Source: Verrucolacustris abundans (GTDB lineage Bacteria > Verrucomicrobiota > Verrucomicrobiia > Methylacidiphilales > Verrucolacustridaceae). From it: 64,000 nucleotides of DNA. This document shows positions 50,643-59,594 of the stretch, in pieces. A program made the translations under genes and the position numbers. The notes below the pieces were generated by a model that saw only the letters and a list, made by a program, of their open reading frames with translations, had not been told where the DNA came from and did not search any database. The stretch covers positions 1,426,001-1,490,000 of the forward strand of contig OZ239145.1 in NCBI GenBank assembly GCA_965194535.1, written 5' to 3'. Position 1 is the first letter of the stretch; each line of letters begins with the position of its first letter.

Positions 50643-51725
50643 TTACTTTGCAGCCCAGCGCAGGAGAGCCTCCGTTTGCTCCCAACCCATACACGCATCC
50701 GTAATCGAAATACCGTACTGAAGTCCTTTTGGCCCCTCCGCTGGAATATCCTGTCGACCCTCACGCAAATGGCTCTCCAGCATCAAACCTAAAATCCCAG
50801 GGCTGCCCCCTTTTTTCTGCTCGACCACACTTTTCCACGCCGTCTCCTGCTTGGTCGCCTCTTTCCCTGAATTCGCATGACTACAATCCACCATTAACCT
50901 TTCAGGCAACTTATGCTTCTTGAGCGACACCCGTGCCGCTTCCAAACTGGAGGGGTCATAGTTGGTCTTATCGCGCCCCCCGCGAAGAACTAGGTGGGTC
51001 GATCGGTTTCCAATTGTTCGGATCACACTCGTGGCTCCGTCCGCATCGATTCCAACAAAGGCATGAGGGGCTTGAGCCGACAACATCGCATCTACCGCAA
51101 CTTGCAGGCTCCCATCCGTTCCATTTTTAAAGCCAACAGGCATCGATAGCCCGCTTGCCATTTCACGATGCGTCTGGCTTTCCGTCGTCCTCGCCCCAAT
51201 GGCCGCCCACGTGACCAGATCCGCCAAATATTGCGGGACCACAGGATCCAAGAACTCAGTCCCAGCAGGCACTCCCATTTCGTTGATCTCGGACAAAAGT
51301 CTACGACCCGCCTTTAACCCGCCTTCGAGATCTAGTGTTCCGTCCAAACCGGGATCATTGATCAATCCCTTCCAGCCGACTGTCGTGCGAGGTTTCTCGA
51401 AATAAACTCGCATAACAAGAAGAAGCCGATCCCCCAACTCCTCTCTCATCTTATGAATTCGACCTGCATACTCCAAAGCCGCTTTTCGATCGTGGATGGA
51501 ACATGGTCCTAAAATCACCAAAGGACGCGTATCCTTTCCCTCCATCACAGCCTCCACCTCTTGACGAGATTCCCGAACTGTCTTTTCCGAAATCGATGCA
51601 AGCGGAATTTCCCGCCGCAACTGCGCAGGGGAGATCAGAGGCCTCACCTCCCGAACACGGAGGTTCATCAGCTTGGGCGTTTCGACCGATTTGGCACTCG
51701 TTGACATCGTTACAATATAGTCCAT
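50643..51725 (-). CDS. DAHP synthase (class I, AroF/G/H type)
   Basis: The 360-residue enzyme opens the shikimate pathway by joining PEP and erythrose 4-phosphate. Motifs are LVILGPCSIHDRKAALEYA, MRVYFEKPRTTVGWKGLINDP, GARTTESQTHREMASGLSMPVGFKNGTDG, and MVDCSHANSGK. Length and composition match E. coli-type feedback-controlled isozymes; which amino acid inhibits it cannot be told. The start may be ATG 51725 or ATG 51707. Its divergent neighbour is pfkA, 67 bases away. Confidence 0.94.
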   Translation of the reverse strand: MDYIVTMSTSAKSVETPKLMNLRVREVRPLISPAQLRREIPLASISEKTVRESRQEVEAVMEGKDTRPLVILGPCSIHDRKAALEYAGRIHKMREELGDRLLLVMRVYFEKPRTTVGWKGLINDPGLDGTLDLEGGLKAGRRLLSEINEMGVPAGTEFLDPVVPQYLADLVTWAAIGARTTESQTHREMASGLSMPVGFKNGTDGSLQVAVDAMLSAQAPHAFVGIDADGATSVIRTIGNRSTHLVLRGGRDKTNYDPSSLEAARVSLKKHKLPERLMVDCSHANSGKEATKQETAWKSVVEQKKGGSPGILGLMLESHLREGRQDIPAEGPKGLQYGISITDACMGWEQTEALLRWAAK

Positions 51726-51792
51726 TCACTCCCTTTTGGAAAACCGATTCCAATCTGGCTTTTTGAGGCCATCTCCCCAATATCTTTTGTTT

Positions 51793-52791
51793 ATGTTAAA
51801 GCGAATCGGCGTAATCACCTCAGGAGGCGACTCACCTGGAATGAATCCAGCCATCCGCTCCATCGTACGGACGGGGGTCAATCTCGGCATTGATGTGGTG
51901 GGAATTCAAAACGGATACCAAGGCATTTTCGACAAGGAGTTCATGCCCTTGGGCGTCATTGAGGTCAGCGGCCGGATTCGCGACGCTGGAACAATTCTTT
52001 CGACCAGCCGATGCCTCCACTTCAAGGAAGAAAAATCCCAAATCGAAGCCATCCAGATCCTAAAAAAAGAAAATATCCAGGCGCTACTCGTTCTCGGGGG
52101 GGACGGGTCACTCGCAGGTGCCGCCGCCCTATCCAAACTCGGGTTTCGTGTTCTGGGTCTACCCTGCTCGATCGATAACGACCTATCGGGAACTGAGATG
52201 TCGATTGGGGTCGACTCCTGCCTGAACACCGTCGTTCACCTGATCGATATGATCAAAGCCACCGCCGCGTCCCACAACCGCTGCTTCGTCGTCGAGGTGA
52301 TGGGACGTAATCACGGCTACCTCGCCCTCATGAGCGCCATTGCCTCTGGCTCCCAAATCGCCGTCATCCCTGAATTCCGATACGACATGGATCAGATTAT
52401 TGAAAATCTCACCCGCCGCCGTCTCCGGCGCCACAACAACAGTGTTGTGGTGGTCGCCGAGGGCGCTTGTTCAGGCCAGGATTTCATGAATCGACTTCAA
52501 GCTGCAGGAAAAAACAAGTTAGACCAGGAGGTCCGTCTTACGGTTCTCGGTCACCTTCAACGCGGCTCCCCACCTACATTTTCAGACCGCTTTCTTGCGA
52601 CCCGGATGGGTGAATTCGCTGTTCTCGCGCTGAATCAGGGGGAACACGGTTCGATGGTCGGGCTGTTGAGAAATCGGATGAACCTAACCGATCTTCAAGA
52701 AATCAAAGGCCACCGCCCCCCCTTACCCGCAGATGCAATCCGCCTCGCCCGCAATCTTGGCATGGAAGTCGGCGTCCCATCCGAAACATAA
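51793..52791 (+). CDS. pfkA: 6-phosphofructokinase
   Basis: The 332-residue enzyme phosphorylates fructose 6-phosphate. The N-terminal IGVITSGGDSPGMN and the donor loop LGGDGSLAGA (102-106 GGDGS) point to ATP rather than PPi as donor. The catalytic motif, usually TIDND, is SIDND (126-130, PCSIDNDLSGTEMS), a modest change. VMGRNHGYLALMSAIASG and VRLTVLGHLQRGSPPTFSDR are conserved. I use ATG 51793 rather than a TTG-like extension to 51736, since the strand begins just after it. Confidence 0.92.
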   Translation: MLKRIGVITSGGDSPGMNPAIRSIVRTGVNLGIDVVGIQNGYQGIFDKEFMPLGVIEVSGRIRDAGTILSTSRCLHFKEEKSQIEAIQILKKENIQALLVLGGDGSLAGAAALSKLGFRVLGLPCSIDNDLSGTEMSIGVDSCLNTVVHLIDMIKATAASHNRCFVVEVMGRNHGYLALMSAIASGSQIAVIPEFRYDMDQIIENLTRRRLRRHNNSVVVVAEGACSGQDFMNRLQAAGKNKLDQEVRLTVLGHLQRGSPPTFSDRFLATRMGEFAVLALNQGEHGSMVGLLRNRMNLTDLQEIKGHRPPLPADAIRLARNLGMEVGVPSET

Positions 52792-52888
52792 CTCCTCACT
52801 TCGATGATTTAATCGGGGCAGAGATCACCTTAAAAGTCCCCTTATTTCGCCCTCTTAAAAGCGACTCGTACCACAGAAAAATCGGCCT

Positions 52889-54115
52889 ATGAATTGGTCA
52901 ATGGACGTTTTTCAAATAGACCAACAGCTCGTCTCTGCCCCGCTTCAGAACATAGCCCACGAAGTCTATCGGGCTCTGGACAAGATGGGAAAAGAGCCAC
53001 CCCAAGGCGAGGTAGCCATTACCGCGGGGAGTCGGGGAATTTCCAATCTGGTAGCCATTACCAAGGCCGCAGGCGACTGGCTCCGTGAACACGGCGCTAA
53101 ACCCTTCCTCGTCCCCGCGATGGGATCCCATAACGGAGCCACTGCAGCTGGCCAACAGAAGATGGTCGAGTCGCTCGGCCTAACCCCTGCTAGCACCGGA
53201 CTCGAAATCCGCTCCAGCATGGATTGCGTCAAACTCGGAACGGTTGATTCAGGGGATGTATGGATGGATCGCCACTGCTACGAATCCGCAGGAGTACTTG
53301 TCCTCAACCGAATCAAACTTCACACCTGCTTCTCGGGACCTGTTCAAAGCGGTCTCTCGAAAATGATGGTTGTAGGGATGGGAAAGATTCGCTCCGCCGA
53401 AACCTTCCACTCCGCCCGACCTGACCGCATGCCTCGCATCTTGGAAGAGATGGGCTCTCTCCTCGTCCAGTCCGGAAAGATTTTTGCCGGCTTGGCAATC
53501 TTGGAGGATGGATTTGATGCCACGGCCGAAGTTCATGCGCTCTCGGGCGATCAGATTCTAACAAAGGAGCCCACCTTACTCGAACGGCACCGCCACTACT
53601 TTCCTGCTCTCCCATGCCAGGATCTGAACGTCCTCATCGTCGATGAAATTGGAAAAACGTATAGCGGTACTGGCATGGATACCAATGTGATTGGAAGGCG
53701 GGGGGTTCACGGATTTGAGGATCTAACACAACCGAAAATCAAGATCATCGCTACCCTCGGACTTTCTGGACAAGCCCAAGGCAATGCGCTCGGGGTTGGT
53801 CTTTCCGATTTTATTACACGCCGACTCCGTGATTCGATCGACGAGAAGAAAACTTTTATCAACGCCTTCACCACCGGCGACATGCAGCGGATGGCCATTC
53901 CCTGCACCCTCAAGGATGATGAAGAGCTCATCGATAAAATTCGCGAACGTTTTGGAAATAACCGCTGGATGTTCATTCCAAATACTCTTCACCTAGAGAA
54001 GATTTTTGTGAGCGAGGATCTAGCCAAAGAACTTCAGGGACATCCGCGCTGCCGTGTCTCTCCAACTCCAACCCCCCTATCTTTTTCAAATGGCCGGTTG
54101 TCCCTCTTTCTTTAA
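52889..54115 (+). CDS. LarA-like/DUF2088 protein
   Basis: The 408-residue protein matches the N-terminal domain of the lactate racemase (LarA) superfamily: VAITAGSRGISNLVAI, FLVPAMGSHNGATAAGQQKMVESLG, VLVLNRIKLHTCFSGPVQSGLSKMMVVGMGK, and LIVDEIGKTYSGTGMDTNVIGRRGV. LarA uses a nickel-pincer nucleotide, but this branch is less characterised and differs in the C-terminal half. No larB/C/E maturation genes are in the window. It is an orphan gene 97 bases after pfkA; no specific substrate is claimed. Confidence 0.7.
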   Translation: MNWSMDVFQIDQQLVSAPLQNIAHEVYRALDKMGKEPPQGEVAITAGSRGISNLVAITKAAGDWLREHGAKPFLVPAMGSHNGATAAGQQKMVESLGLTPASTGLEIRSSMDCVKLGTVDSGDVWMDRHCYESAGVLVLNRIKLHTCFSGPVQSGLSKMMVVGMGKIRSAETFHSARPDRMPRILEEMGSLLVQSGKIFAGLAILEDGFDATAEVHALSGDQILTKEPTLLERHRHYFPALPCQDLNVLIVDEIGKTYSGTGMDTNVIGRRGVHGFEDLTQPKIKIIATLGLSGQAQGNALGVGLSDFITRRLRDSIDEKKTFINAFTTGDMQRMAIPCTLKDDEELIDKIRERFGNNRWMFIPNTLHLEKIFVSEDLAKELQGHPRCRVSPTPTPLSFSNGRLSLFL

Positions 54116-54131
54116 GGGATCCGTTCCCTCT

Positions 54132-55286
54132 CTACTTCCGCAGCTTCGCTACCATCCCTTCCCAATTCGGTTCCGGGGTGAGATGACACCATGAGAATCT
54201 TAACGCCCCCACGATCTCATCCTTTTCGAGTCCCATCGCCTTCAAGACATGACTCGGTTGATAGCTGGCCGATGTGCAGGCAGAACCATTCGAAACCGCT
54301 ACCAGATCGCGGATTCTGACCATCGCTTCTTCTGCACTGATCCCAGGGAAGGAAATGTTGGCGGTATGCGGAAGGATATACCCCTCCTCACCATGAATCT
54401 TCGGATTCAACGGAACGATCCTCTGGAGAAACTTTTTTCGAAAATCGCGACACTTCTTTTCCCGAGCCCCGTGCTCCTTCTCCCCCAATTCTGCGGCCAG
54501 ACCCAAACCAGCTACCAAAGGAACCGGCAAAGTCCCGGGCCTGAGCCCCTGCTCTTGCCCCCCCCCATATACCAAGGGCATCAGCGGGGTCTTCTGTTTT
54601 TTTCGATGCCGGACAATCAATACCCCCACCCCCTTCGGGCCGTAAATCTTGTGACCGCTCGCACTGATCAAGTCGATCCGATGATTCTTCAAGGGTTCAA
54701 CCAGTTTTCCAAAGGTTTGTGCAGCATCCACATGAAACCAGGCCGGATGATCCGCCAACCCTTCAGCCACTTCCGTAATCGGTTGAATCACCCCTGTTTC
54801 ATTATTTGCGTGCATTAGGGAAACCAGCAGCGTCGAAGGCCGGACACGTTGCAACAGTTTTGCTGCATCGATTCGCCCGCTCTTCTCTGGCGTCACCCAA
54901 TCCACCTCAAACCCGTCTTTCGCAAGCATCTCGATCGGCTCCAAAACAGCCTTGTGCTCGATCCGGCTGCTGACGATGTGGGTTTTGCCGTGACTCCGCC
55001 CCCACTGTGCCAACCCCAGAATCGCCATGTTGTTACTTTCCGTCGCCCCACTTGTGAAAATCACCTCCTCACTCTTTGAATCCATCAACCGGGCAATCCG
55101 ATCCCTGGCTTGGTTGACCGCTGTCTTAGCGCGCTCCCCAAATGCATGGGTTCGACTCCCCTCGTTCCCATACTCCTCTTCAAAAAAGTGCCGAATCAAC
55201 TTCCCCACTTCCGGCTCGAGTGGAGTCGTTGCATTACAGTCCATGTAGACGGGATGTGCGTTGGACATAAAGGAGTAAGAATGCAT
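54132..55286 (-). CDS. Cysteine desulfurase (NifS/IscS/DndA-like)
   Basis: The 384-residue class V PLP aminotransferase takes sulfur from cysteine for Fe-S clusters or thio-modifications. The PLP lysine is in SASGHKIYGPKGVGVLIV, with FHVDAAQTFGK and the active-site Cys in VSNGSACTSASYQPSHVLKAMG. YGGGQEQGLRPGTLPVPLVAGLG is like DndA-type enzymes. No dndBCDE, iscU or nifU genes lie nearby, so it is probably a general sulfur source, perhaps for ThiS or tRNA. ATG 55286 is used; TTG 55325 and ATG 55268 are alternatives. Confidence 0.88.
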   Translation of the reverse strand: MHSYSFMSNAHPVYMDCNATTPLEPEVGKLIRHFFEEEYGNEGSRTHAFGERAKTAVNQARDRIARLMDSKSEEVIFTSGATESNNMAILGLAQWGRSHGKTHIVSSRIEHKAVLEPIEMLAKDGFEVDWVTPEKSGRIDAAKLLQRVRPSTLLVSLMHANNETGVIQPITEVAEGLADHPAWFHVDAAQTFGKLVEPLKNHRIDLISASGHKIYGPKGVGVLIVRHRKKQKTPLMPLVYGGGQEQGLRPGTLPVPLVAGLGLAAELGEKEHGAREKKCRDFRKKFLQRIVPLNPKIHGEEGYILPHTANISFPGISAEEAMVRIRDLVAVSNGSACTSASYQPSHVLKAMGLEKDEIVGALRFSWCHLTPEPNWEGMVAKLRK

Positions 55287-55332
55287 CAAATTTCCAACTT
55301 TTCCAACACCCCTTTGCGACAACAAGCAGGGT

Positions 55333-55362
55333 TTGTCTCCACCCCTTTTCCTGTCATAGAAT
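55333..55362 (+). promoter_or_regulatory. Promoter of tRNA-Thr
   Basis: TTGTCT (55333-55338) and TAGAAT (55357-55362) are 18 bases apart and 9 bases before the tRNA. The -10 hexamer matches TATAAT at five of six positions. Confidence 0.55.
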
Positions 55363-55371
55363 CACCCCCTC

Positions 55372-55443
55372 GCCGGAGTAGCTCAGTGGTAGAGCATCTG
55401 TTTCGTAAACAGAGGGTCACGGGTTCAATCCCCGTCTCCGGCT
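55372..55443 (+). tRNA. tRNA-Thr (anticodon CGU)
   Basis: Acceptor arms GCCGGAG (55372-55378) and CTCCGGC (55436-55442) pair. The D-arm is GCTCAGTGGTAGAGC. The anticodon stem TCTGT/ACAGA holds the loop TTCGTAA with anticodon CGT (55404-55406), reading ACG. The T-arm is ACGGGTTCAATCCCCGT. CCA is not encoded. Confidence 0.95.
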
Positions 55444-55450
55444 CGCTTTT

Positions 55451-56386
55451 CTAAAGGCCACCTTTCGCGAGAAGCTTCTCTGCCACCTCGATTCCACTTT
55501 TCCAGACCGACTCAACTCTCGAATCTGAGACCGAGTCTCCACACAAATAAAGCCCATCAGCCAAAGCAGAGGTCTTCTCTGTACCACGACCCCTTCTTGC
55601 ATAACGCCAGCGATGCCCAAAAGTCATACCTCTTTTATCCGGGCTTAGCCCCCAACTCCTCTCCAATCGTTCCGAAAGATCTCTCGACCACTCTGAAGGA
55701 TCTTTTTCTAAAAACTGCTGGCTGTAGGCTGTAGATGCTTGAATTACATACACGCTCTTCCCGCTTTGGATTCGACCCTCCTTCGCGTTCTCACAGCCCA
55801 CCCAAGCCAAAGGCTCCTGGCCCGTTGAATCCAAAGTCGCATACTTCGACCCATCCCACGGGATCAAATATTCAAAGCAAGCTGTAAGGTTAGGCTCAAA
55901 GGCAACCTCACTCTCTCTCATTCCGAAAAGAGCCGCACTCTGTGGCCATGGAGCGGAACTGACGACCGCATGATACTCCTCCCCCAACACCTTCCACCTC
56001 TTCCCCTCCTGAACTACACGTCCAGCTTCGCACTCCTTCCTCACATCCAATCCTTCAGCCAAAAGGGAACCCAGCCGATTGTTGCCATTCGCCAAATAAA
56101 ATCTTTCTTCCCCCACCCGATAAATCTGTTTTTCCAAAAGAATCGGTTTTTCTATCTTCTTGAGTTGGCCACCCGCCAACTGCTCCACCTCGCTCCGAAT
56201 TCCTTCATCCCTCAATGTGAAATATTGGGCTCCGGTATCAACCAGATGCTCCCCAAACTTTCTTGTGGCACACCGACCCCCCAAACTTCGCGACTTCTCT
56301 AGTACGACAACCCGATGACCCGCCTCTGCCAGTTTCCGGGCACACACGAGTCCGCTGATTCCCGCTCCAATGACCGCAATTTGCAT
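55451..56386 (-). CDS. FAD-dependent amine oxidase-like (renalase-type) protein
   Basis: The 311-residue flavoprotein has the FAD loop AVIGAGISGLVCARKLAEAGH, the following VVVLEKSRSLGGRCATRKF, and the C-terminal DGLYLCGDSVSDSRVESVWKSG. The pattern DTGAQYFTLRD is typical of renalase-like bacterial proteins, which oxidise isomeric dihydronicotinamides. I use ATG 56386, preceded by AGGAAGAG, rather than an upstream frame to 56488 that runs into the neighbouring gene. The substrate is not established. Confidence 0.8.
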   Translation of the reverse strand: MQIAVIGAGISGLVCARKLAEAGHRVVVLEKSRSLGGRCATRKFGEHLVDTGAQYFTLRDEGIRSEVEQLAGGQLKKIEKPILLEKQIYRVGEERFYLANGNNRLGSLLAEGLDVRKECEAGRVVQEGKRWKVLGEEYHAVVSSAPWPQSAALFGMRESEVAFEPNLTACFEYLIPWDGSKYATLDSTGQEPLAWVGCENAKEGRIQSGKSVYVIQASTAYSQQFLEKDPSEWSRDLSERLERSWGLSPDKRGMTFGHRWRYARRGRGTEKTSALADGLYLCGDSVSDSRVESVWKSGIEVAEKLLAKGGL

Positions 56387-56465
56387 ACTCTCTTCCTGCC
56401 ATCCCCCCGCCGATCTACCAGCCCTGCCTTTTCCCCGACCCCATTTGCCCTCTAGGATAACTTTA

Positions 56466-56888
56466 TTGAAAGCAACCCTTGCCAGCATACGTACCGTCTA
56501 TGCAGATCTTGCCCAGAGACCCGTCCAGCGGGACTGCATCCGTCGAACCGAATGCTGCCAATTTAAACTTACTGGCAAAACCCCTCAACTAACCCGCGGC
56601 GAGGCCCTCCTTGCTGCCCACGGCTTCCGTGCTTCCGGCCGGAAAGAGCTACCCCAACCTACCGACGGCTCCTGTCCCTTTCTCCAACCCAAGACCCAAA
56701 AGTGCCTCATTTATGAATCCCGCCCCTTCGGTTGCCGAACTCACTTCTGCCAACCCGCAGGTGGGCCTATGGATCGCAAAGATGTCCTCGATCTCATTCG
56801 TCAATTAGAGCAGATCGACTCGGAACTCGGTGGTGACGGCCCACACGCCCTGACCCAAGCCGTTTCTTGGGCACTCGAACAAAAATGA
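56466..56888 (+). CDS. YkgJ-family cysteine cluster protein
   Basis: The 140-residue protein has the CxxxCC-type metal cluster: RDCIRRTECCQFKLTG, GSCPFLQPKTQKCLIYESRPFGCRTHFC. Members chelate zinc or iron; their role is unclear. I choose TTG 56466, with AGGA 8 bases upstream, because the frame back to 56370 overlaps the divergent flavoprotein gene and encodes unrelated sequence. It overlaps the next gene by ATGA, so the cysteine cluster protein and the flavoprotein are coupled. Confidence 0.75.
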   Translation: MKATLASIRTVYADLAQRPVQRDCIRRTECCQFKLTGKTPQLTRGEALLAAHGFRASGRKELPQPTDGSCPFLQPKTQKCLIYESRPFGCRTHFCQPAGGPMDRKDVLDLIRQLEQIDSELGGDGPHALTQAVSWALEQK

Positions 56889-58108
56889 ACTCCCCTCGCA
56901 TCATTATTGCAGGTGGCGGTGCAGCCGGCTTTTTTGCCTCAATCTCGGCGGCAGAGTTGAATCCCCGGGCACAAGTCCTCCTCCTTGAAAAAACTCCTCA
57001 CCTTCTCTCCAAAGTCCGTATCTCAGGCGGAGGTCGATGCAATGTCACCCACGCCTGTTTTGATCCACGCGAGCTGTCCACCCGCTACCCCCGCGGTGGT
57101 CGCGCCCTCATCGGCCCACTCACAAGATTCGGCCCAACTGAGACGGTCAACTGGTTTCAATCCCGCGGTGTTAAACTTAAAACCGAGTCAGATGGACGAA
57201 TGTTCCCCACCACCGACTCCTCCCAAACCATTATCGACTGCCTGACCCAAGCTTCGCAAAAAGCCAAAGTAAGGATCCTAACGGAACACGGAGTCCAATC
57301 ACTTCAGAGATCTCCTGAGGGAGGTTTCACGCTTCGCCTAACCTCAGGCTCCACGATGGAGTCCGACCGTTTTCTTTGGGCAGCCGGAGGATGTCGCCCA
57401 GAATCCCACCCTTGTACTGCCCTCGGCCATACTCTCTCTCCACCTGTTCCCTCCCTATTTACTTTTCACATTGATCAACCTTGGCTGAACGAACTCGCAG
57501 GTCTCTCACTCGATTCAGTCGAGGTTTCTGTACCCAAAACCGATCTGCGTGAGTCCGGTCCTCTTCTCATCACTCACTCAGGCCTAAGCGGTCCCGCCAT
57601 CCTACGTCTTTCCGCATGGGGCGCTCGCCCCCTCCACTCCCTCAACTATAATTTTCCGCTAATGATCAACTGGCTTCCTCACTCATCACCCGACGAGATT
57701 CTCCGTGAAATTCAAGACCGCAGGGAAACGATCGGAGCCCAAATGGTTCTAAAGTCCAAAGGTGCTAACCTGCCCTCGCGCCTATGGGAGAAGCTTGCCC
57801 TCCTTGCTGGAATCACTCCGGAAGATCGTTGGTCGAAGTTAAGTCGCGAATCCGCAAATCGCCTTGTTCAAGTCCTCACCGCCACCAAACTCCAGATCAC
57901 GGGCAAAAGCATGAATAAGGAAGAGTTCGTCACCTGCGGTGGCATACCCTTAAAAGAAATTGAGACTAAAACCATGCAAAGTCGCGTTGTGCCGAATCTC
58001 TACTTCGCTGGAGAAGCCCTCGATATCGACGGCATTACAGGAGGTTACAATTTTCAATCCGCTTGGACTACAGGCTGGATTGCTGGCCAATCGATGGTTG
58101 CGACCTAA
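56885..58108 (+). CDS. HI0933/BaiN-family flavoprotein
   Basis: The 407-residue protein belongs to the YhiN/HI0933 family: IIIAGGGAAGFFASISAAELNP (FAD loop), RISGGGRCNVTHACF, GRMFPTTDSSQTIIDCL, LLITHSGLSGPAILRLSAWG, and the C-terminal VVPNLYFAGEALDIDGITGGYNFQSAWTTGWIAGQ. Members include bile-acid ene-reductases (BaiN), but most are uncharacterised oxidoreductases. The start ATG 56885 overlaps the cysteine-cluster gene. Its stop shares 4 bases with the convergent GT9 gene. Confidence 0.85.
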   Translation: MNSPRIIIAGGGAAGFFASISAAELNPRAQVLLLEKTPHLLSKVRISGGGRCNVTHACFDPRELSTRYPRGGRALIGPLTRFGPTETVNWFQSRGVKLKTESDGRMFPTTDSSQTIIDCLTQASQKAKVRILTEHGVQSLQRSPEGGFTLRLTSGSTMESDRFLWAAGGCRPESHPCTALGHTLSPPVPSLFTFHIDQPWLNELAGLSLDSVEVSVPKTDLRESGPLLITHSGLSGPAILRLSAWGARPLHSLNYNFPLMINWLPHSSPDEILREIQDRRETIGAQMVLKSKGANLPSRLWEKLALLAGITPEDRWSKLSRESANRLVQVLTATKLQITGKSMNKEEFVTCGGIPLKEIETKTMQSRVVPNLYFAGEALDIDGITGGYNFQSAWTTGWIAGQSMVAT

Positions 58109-59010
58109 TTTCCAATCATCGTATCAACCCACTCCGCCCACTCTCCCTCACTCGGCCATCTACCCCCGCCACTCCAGCAATGAACCCTTTCCCCTTGGGG
58201 CGCCCACAAGGTCGGATCCGTCGGGCCAAAAAGAATTCCACACTTGGCTCCACTCCAACCTGCTAAGTGACTGATTCCACTGTCATGCCCCAAATACAGA
58301 TCCGAACTCTGCAGTTGATGAAATACCTCAGGGAGAGTCAGATTTTGAGCCCAGCGGTGATCCCCTCTTTTCCAGATTTCAGAAAGCTGCCCCTCCAATC
58401 CCACCTCCGCCTCTCCGGCTAACCAAGTCACCGCAAAGTCATGCTTTCGAGCCAATACCTCAAGCTCCTTAACCCAATCCTGGATGGGCCAGTTCTTCTT
58501 AGTCCCTCCACTGCCTGCATGAATGACCCATGAAGGTTTCTTTCGTTGGGTTTTCATGCCCCCCTTTAATTTCCCCCCAAACAATCGACGGGAATCACCC
58601 GCGCTGGCCCCTAACTTCCTAACGGGCTGGGCTAAATGTTTCCATGCCGCCTCCTTAGGATTCCTAGGATCGTGGGAAATAAACTCCCCTGTGCCACCTG
58701 CCCTCTTCCAATTGGTAAAAAAGATCTCATCTGGATCAAAAAGATATGAAATCGTCAGATCAAACTCAGTGAAGTAGTCCGACCACTCCGCATCCAGCTT
58801 GCCCCCTTTCGCATAGAAACTAGCAAGTCCAGGTTGGTCGATGGGTCGAACGGCTTGTATCGCTCCTTCACCTACTACTAAATCTCCAAATTTTTTTCCG
58901 ACGACCATCTCAATGTCAGAATCAGGCCACTTTTCCCTAAGCCCCGCCACCGCAGGTAGCGTGAGTAAAAAGTCTCCCAACGCGCCACCGCGCAGAACAA
59001 GGATCTTCAT
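58105..59010 (-). CDS. Glycosyltransferase family 9 (heptosyltransferase-like)
   Basis: The 301-residue protein starts KILVLRGGALGDFLLTLPAVAGLREKWPD, the GT9 (ADP-heptose:LPS heptosyltransferase) opening. The C-terminal nucleotide-sugar site is LYLGHDSGISHLAGWSGAKCGILFGPTDP. It probably extends a cell-surface glycan such as LPS core on the cytosolic face. The sugar is not known. It lies 28 bases downstream of a membrane protein gene on the same strand. Confidence 0.82.
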   Translation of the reverse strand: MKILVLRGGALGDFLLTLPAVAGLREKWPDSDIEMVVGKKFGDLVVGEGAIQAVRPIDQPGLASFYAKGGKLDAEWSDYFTEFDLTISYLFDPDEIFFTNWKRAGGTGEFISHDPRNPKEAAWKHLAQPVRKLGASAGDSRRLFGGKLKGGMKTQRKKPSWVIHAGSGGTKKNWPIQDWVKELEVLARKHDFAVTWLAGEAEVGLEGQLSEIWKRGDHRWAQNLTLPEVFHQLQSSDLYLGHDSGISHLAGWSGAKCGILFGPTDPTLWAPQGERVHCWSGGGRWPSEGEWAEWVDTMIGN

Positions 59011-59037
59011 TTCAAAAGGACCTAATGGCCCCTCAAT

Positions 59038-59589
59038 TCAATACACAAAAAGGCCCAGACCCAATAGTGCCGCCCCAAAGATGACTCCCAATGCCATAAA
59101 AAATCTCCCTCTTCCTGGCGTGGCCAATCCCCAAGTAATCGCATCCCTTAAAAGGTAAGGCGCTCCCACCATCACCATCCCTTCCGCAATGATGAGGTAG
59201 GCATAGGACACAACGATGAGGCGCCCTATATCATCCCGCAGGAAGGCTGCATCCAGAAAAACATCACCAGCCAAGAGAAACAGAATTCCCAAGGATCGAA
59301 CCGCGATAAATTCCCGAACATACAGCCAACTGGTGACCCCTAATCCAATCACTCCTAAAACAAAAAGCGGCCGAAAACGCGTATATTCCATCAGGTTGAT
59401 CGTCCCCGCTAGCCATGCCGACCAGCCCGTGGCCAAAGCCAAAAGTAACCCTCCAAACCCATCTCCTCTTGGAAAGCTGCGGATCCACTGAGTGGCCTGC
59501 CGATAATCCAACAACCCCCATCCGTGACTTAAGAGGAGTCCCAACCCCGCCCACACGGAAACCTGCGAAAGTGAAAAAGAGTAGATCAT
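59038..59589 (-). CDS. Polytopic membrane protein, unknown function
   Basis: The 183-residue protein has five or six hydrophobic segments (VWAGLGLLLSHGWGLL, GLLLALATGWSAWLAG, PLFVLGVIGLGVTSWLY, LGILFLLAGDVFLDAAFL, LIVVSYAYLIIAEGMVMVG, FFMALGVIFGAALLGLGLFV) and ends at the last one. I do not recognise a family. It is 5 bases after miaB and 28 before the GT9 gene, so it is in their operon and may act on the envelope. Confidence 0.55.
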   Translation of the reverse strand: MIYSFSLSQVSVWAGLGLLLSHGWGLLDYRQATQWIRSFPRGDGFGGLLLALATGWSAWLAGTINLMEYTRFRPLFVLGVIGLGVTSWLYVREFIAVRSLGILFLLAGDVFLDAAFLRDDIGRLIVVSYAYLIIAEGMVMVGAPYLLRDAITWGLATPGRGRFFMALGVIFGAALLGLGLFVY

Positions 59590-59594
59590 AAGTC

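Noticed and set aside
52792..52888. Possible terminator or small RNA in the pfkA-LarA-like gap
   Set aside because: No stable stem with a T-run was found.
54132..55286. DNA phosphorothioation (Dnd) system
   Set aside because: The desulfurase resembles DndA, but no dndB, C, D or E genes are near it.
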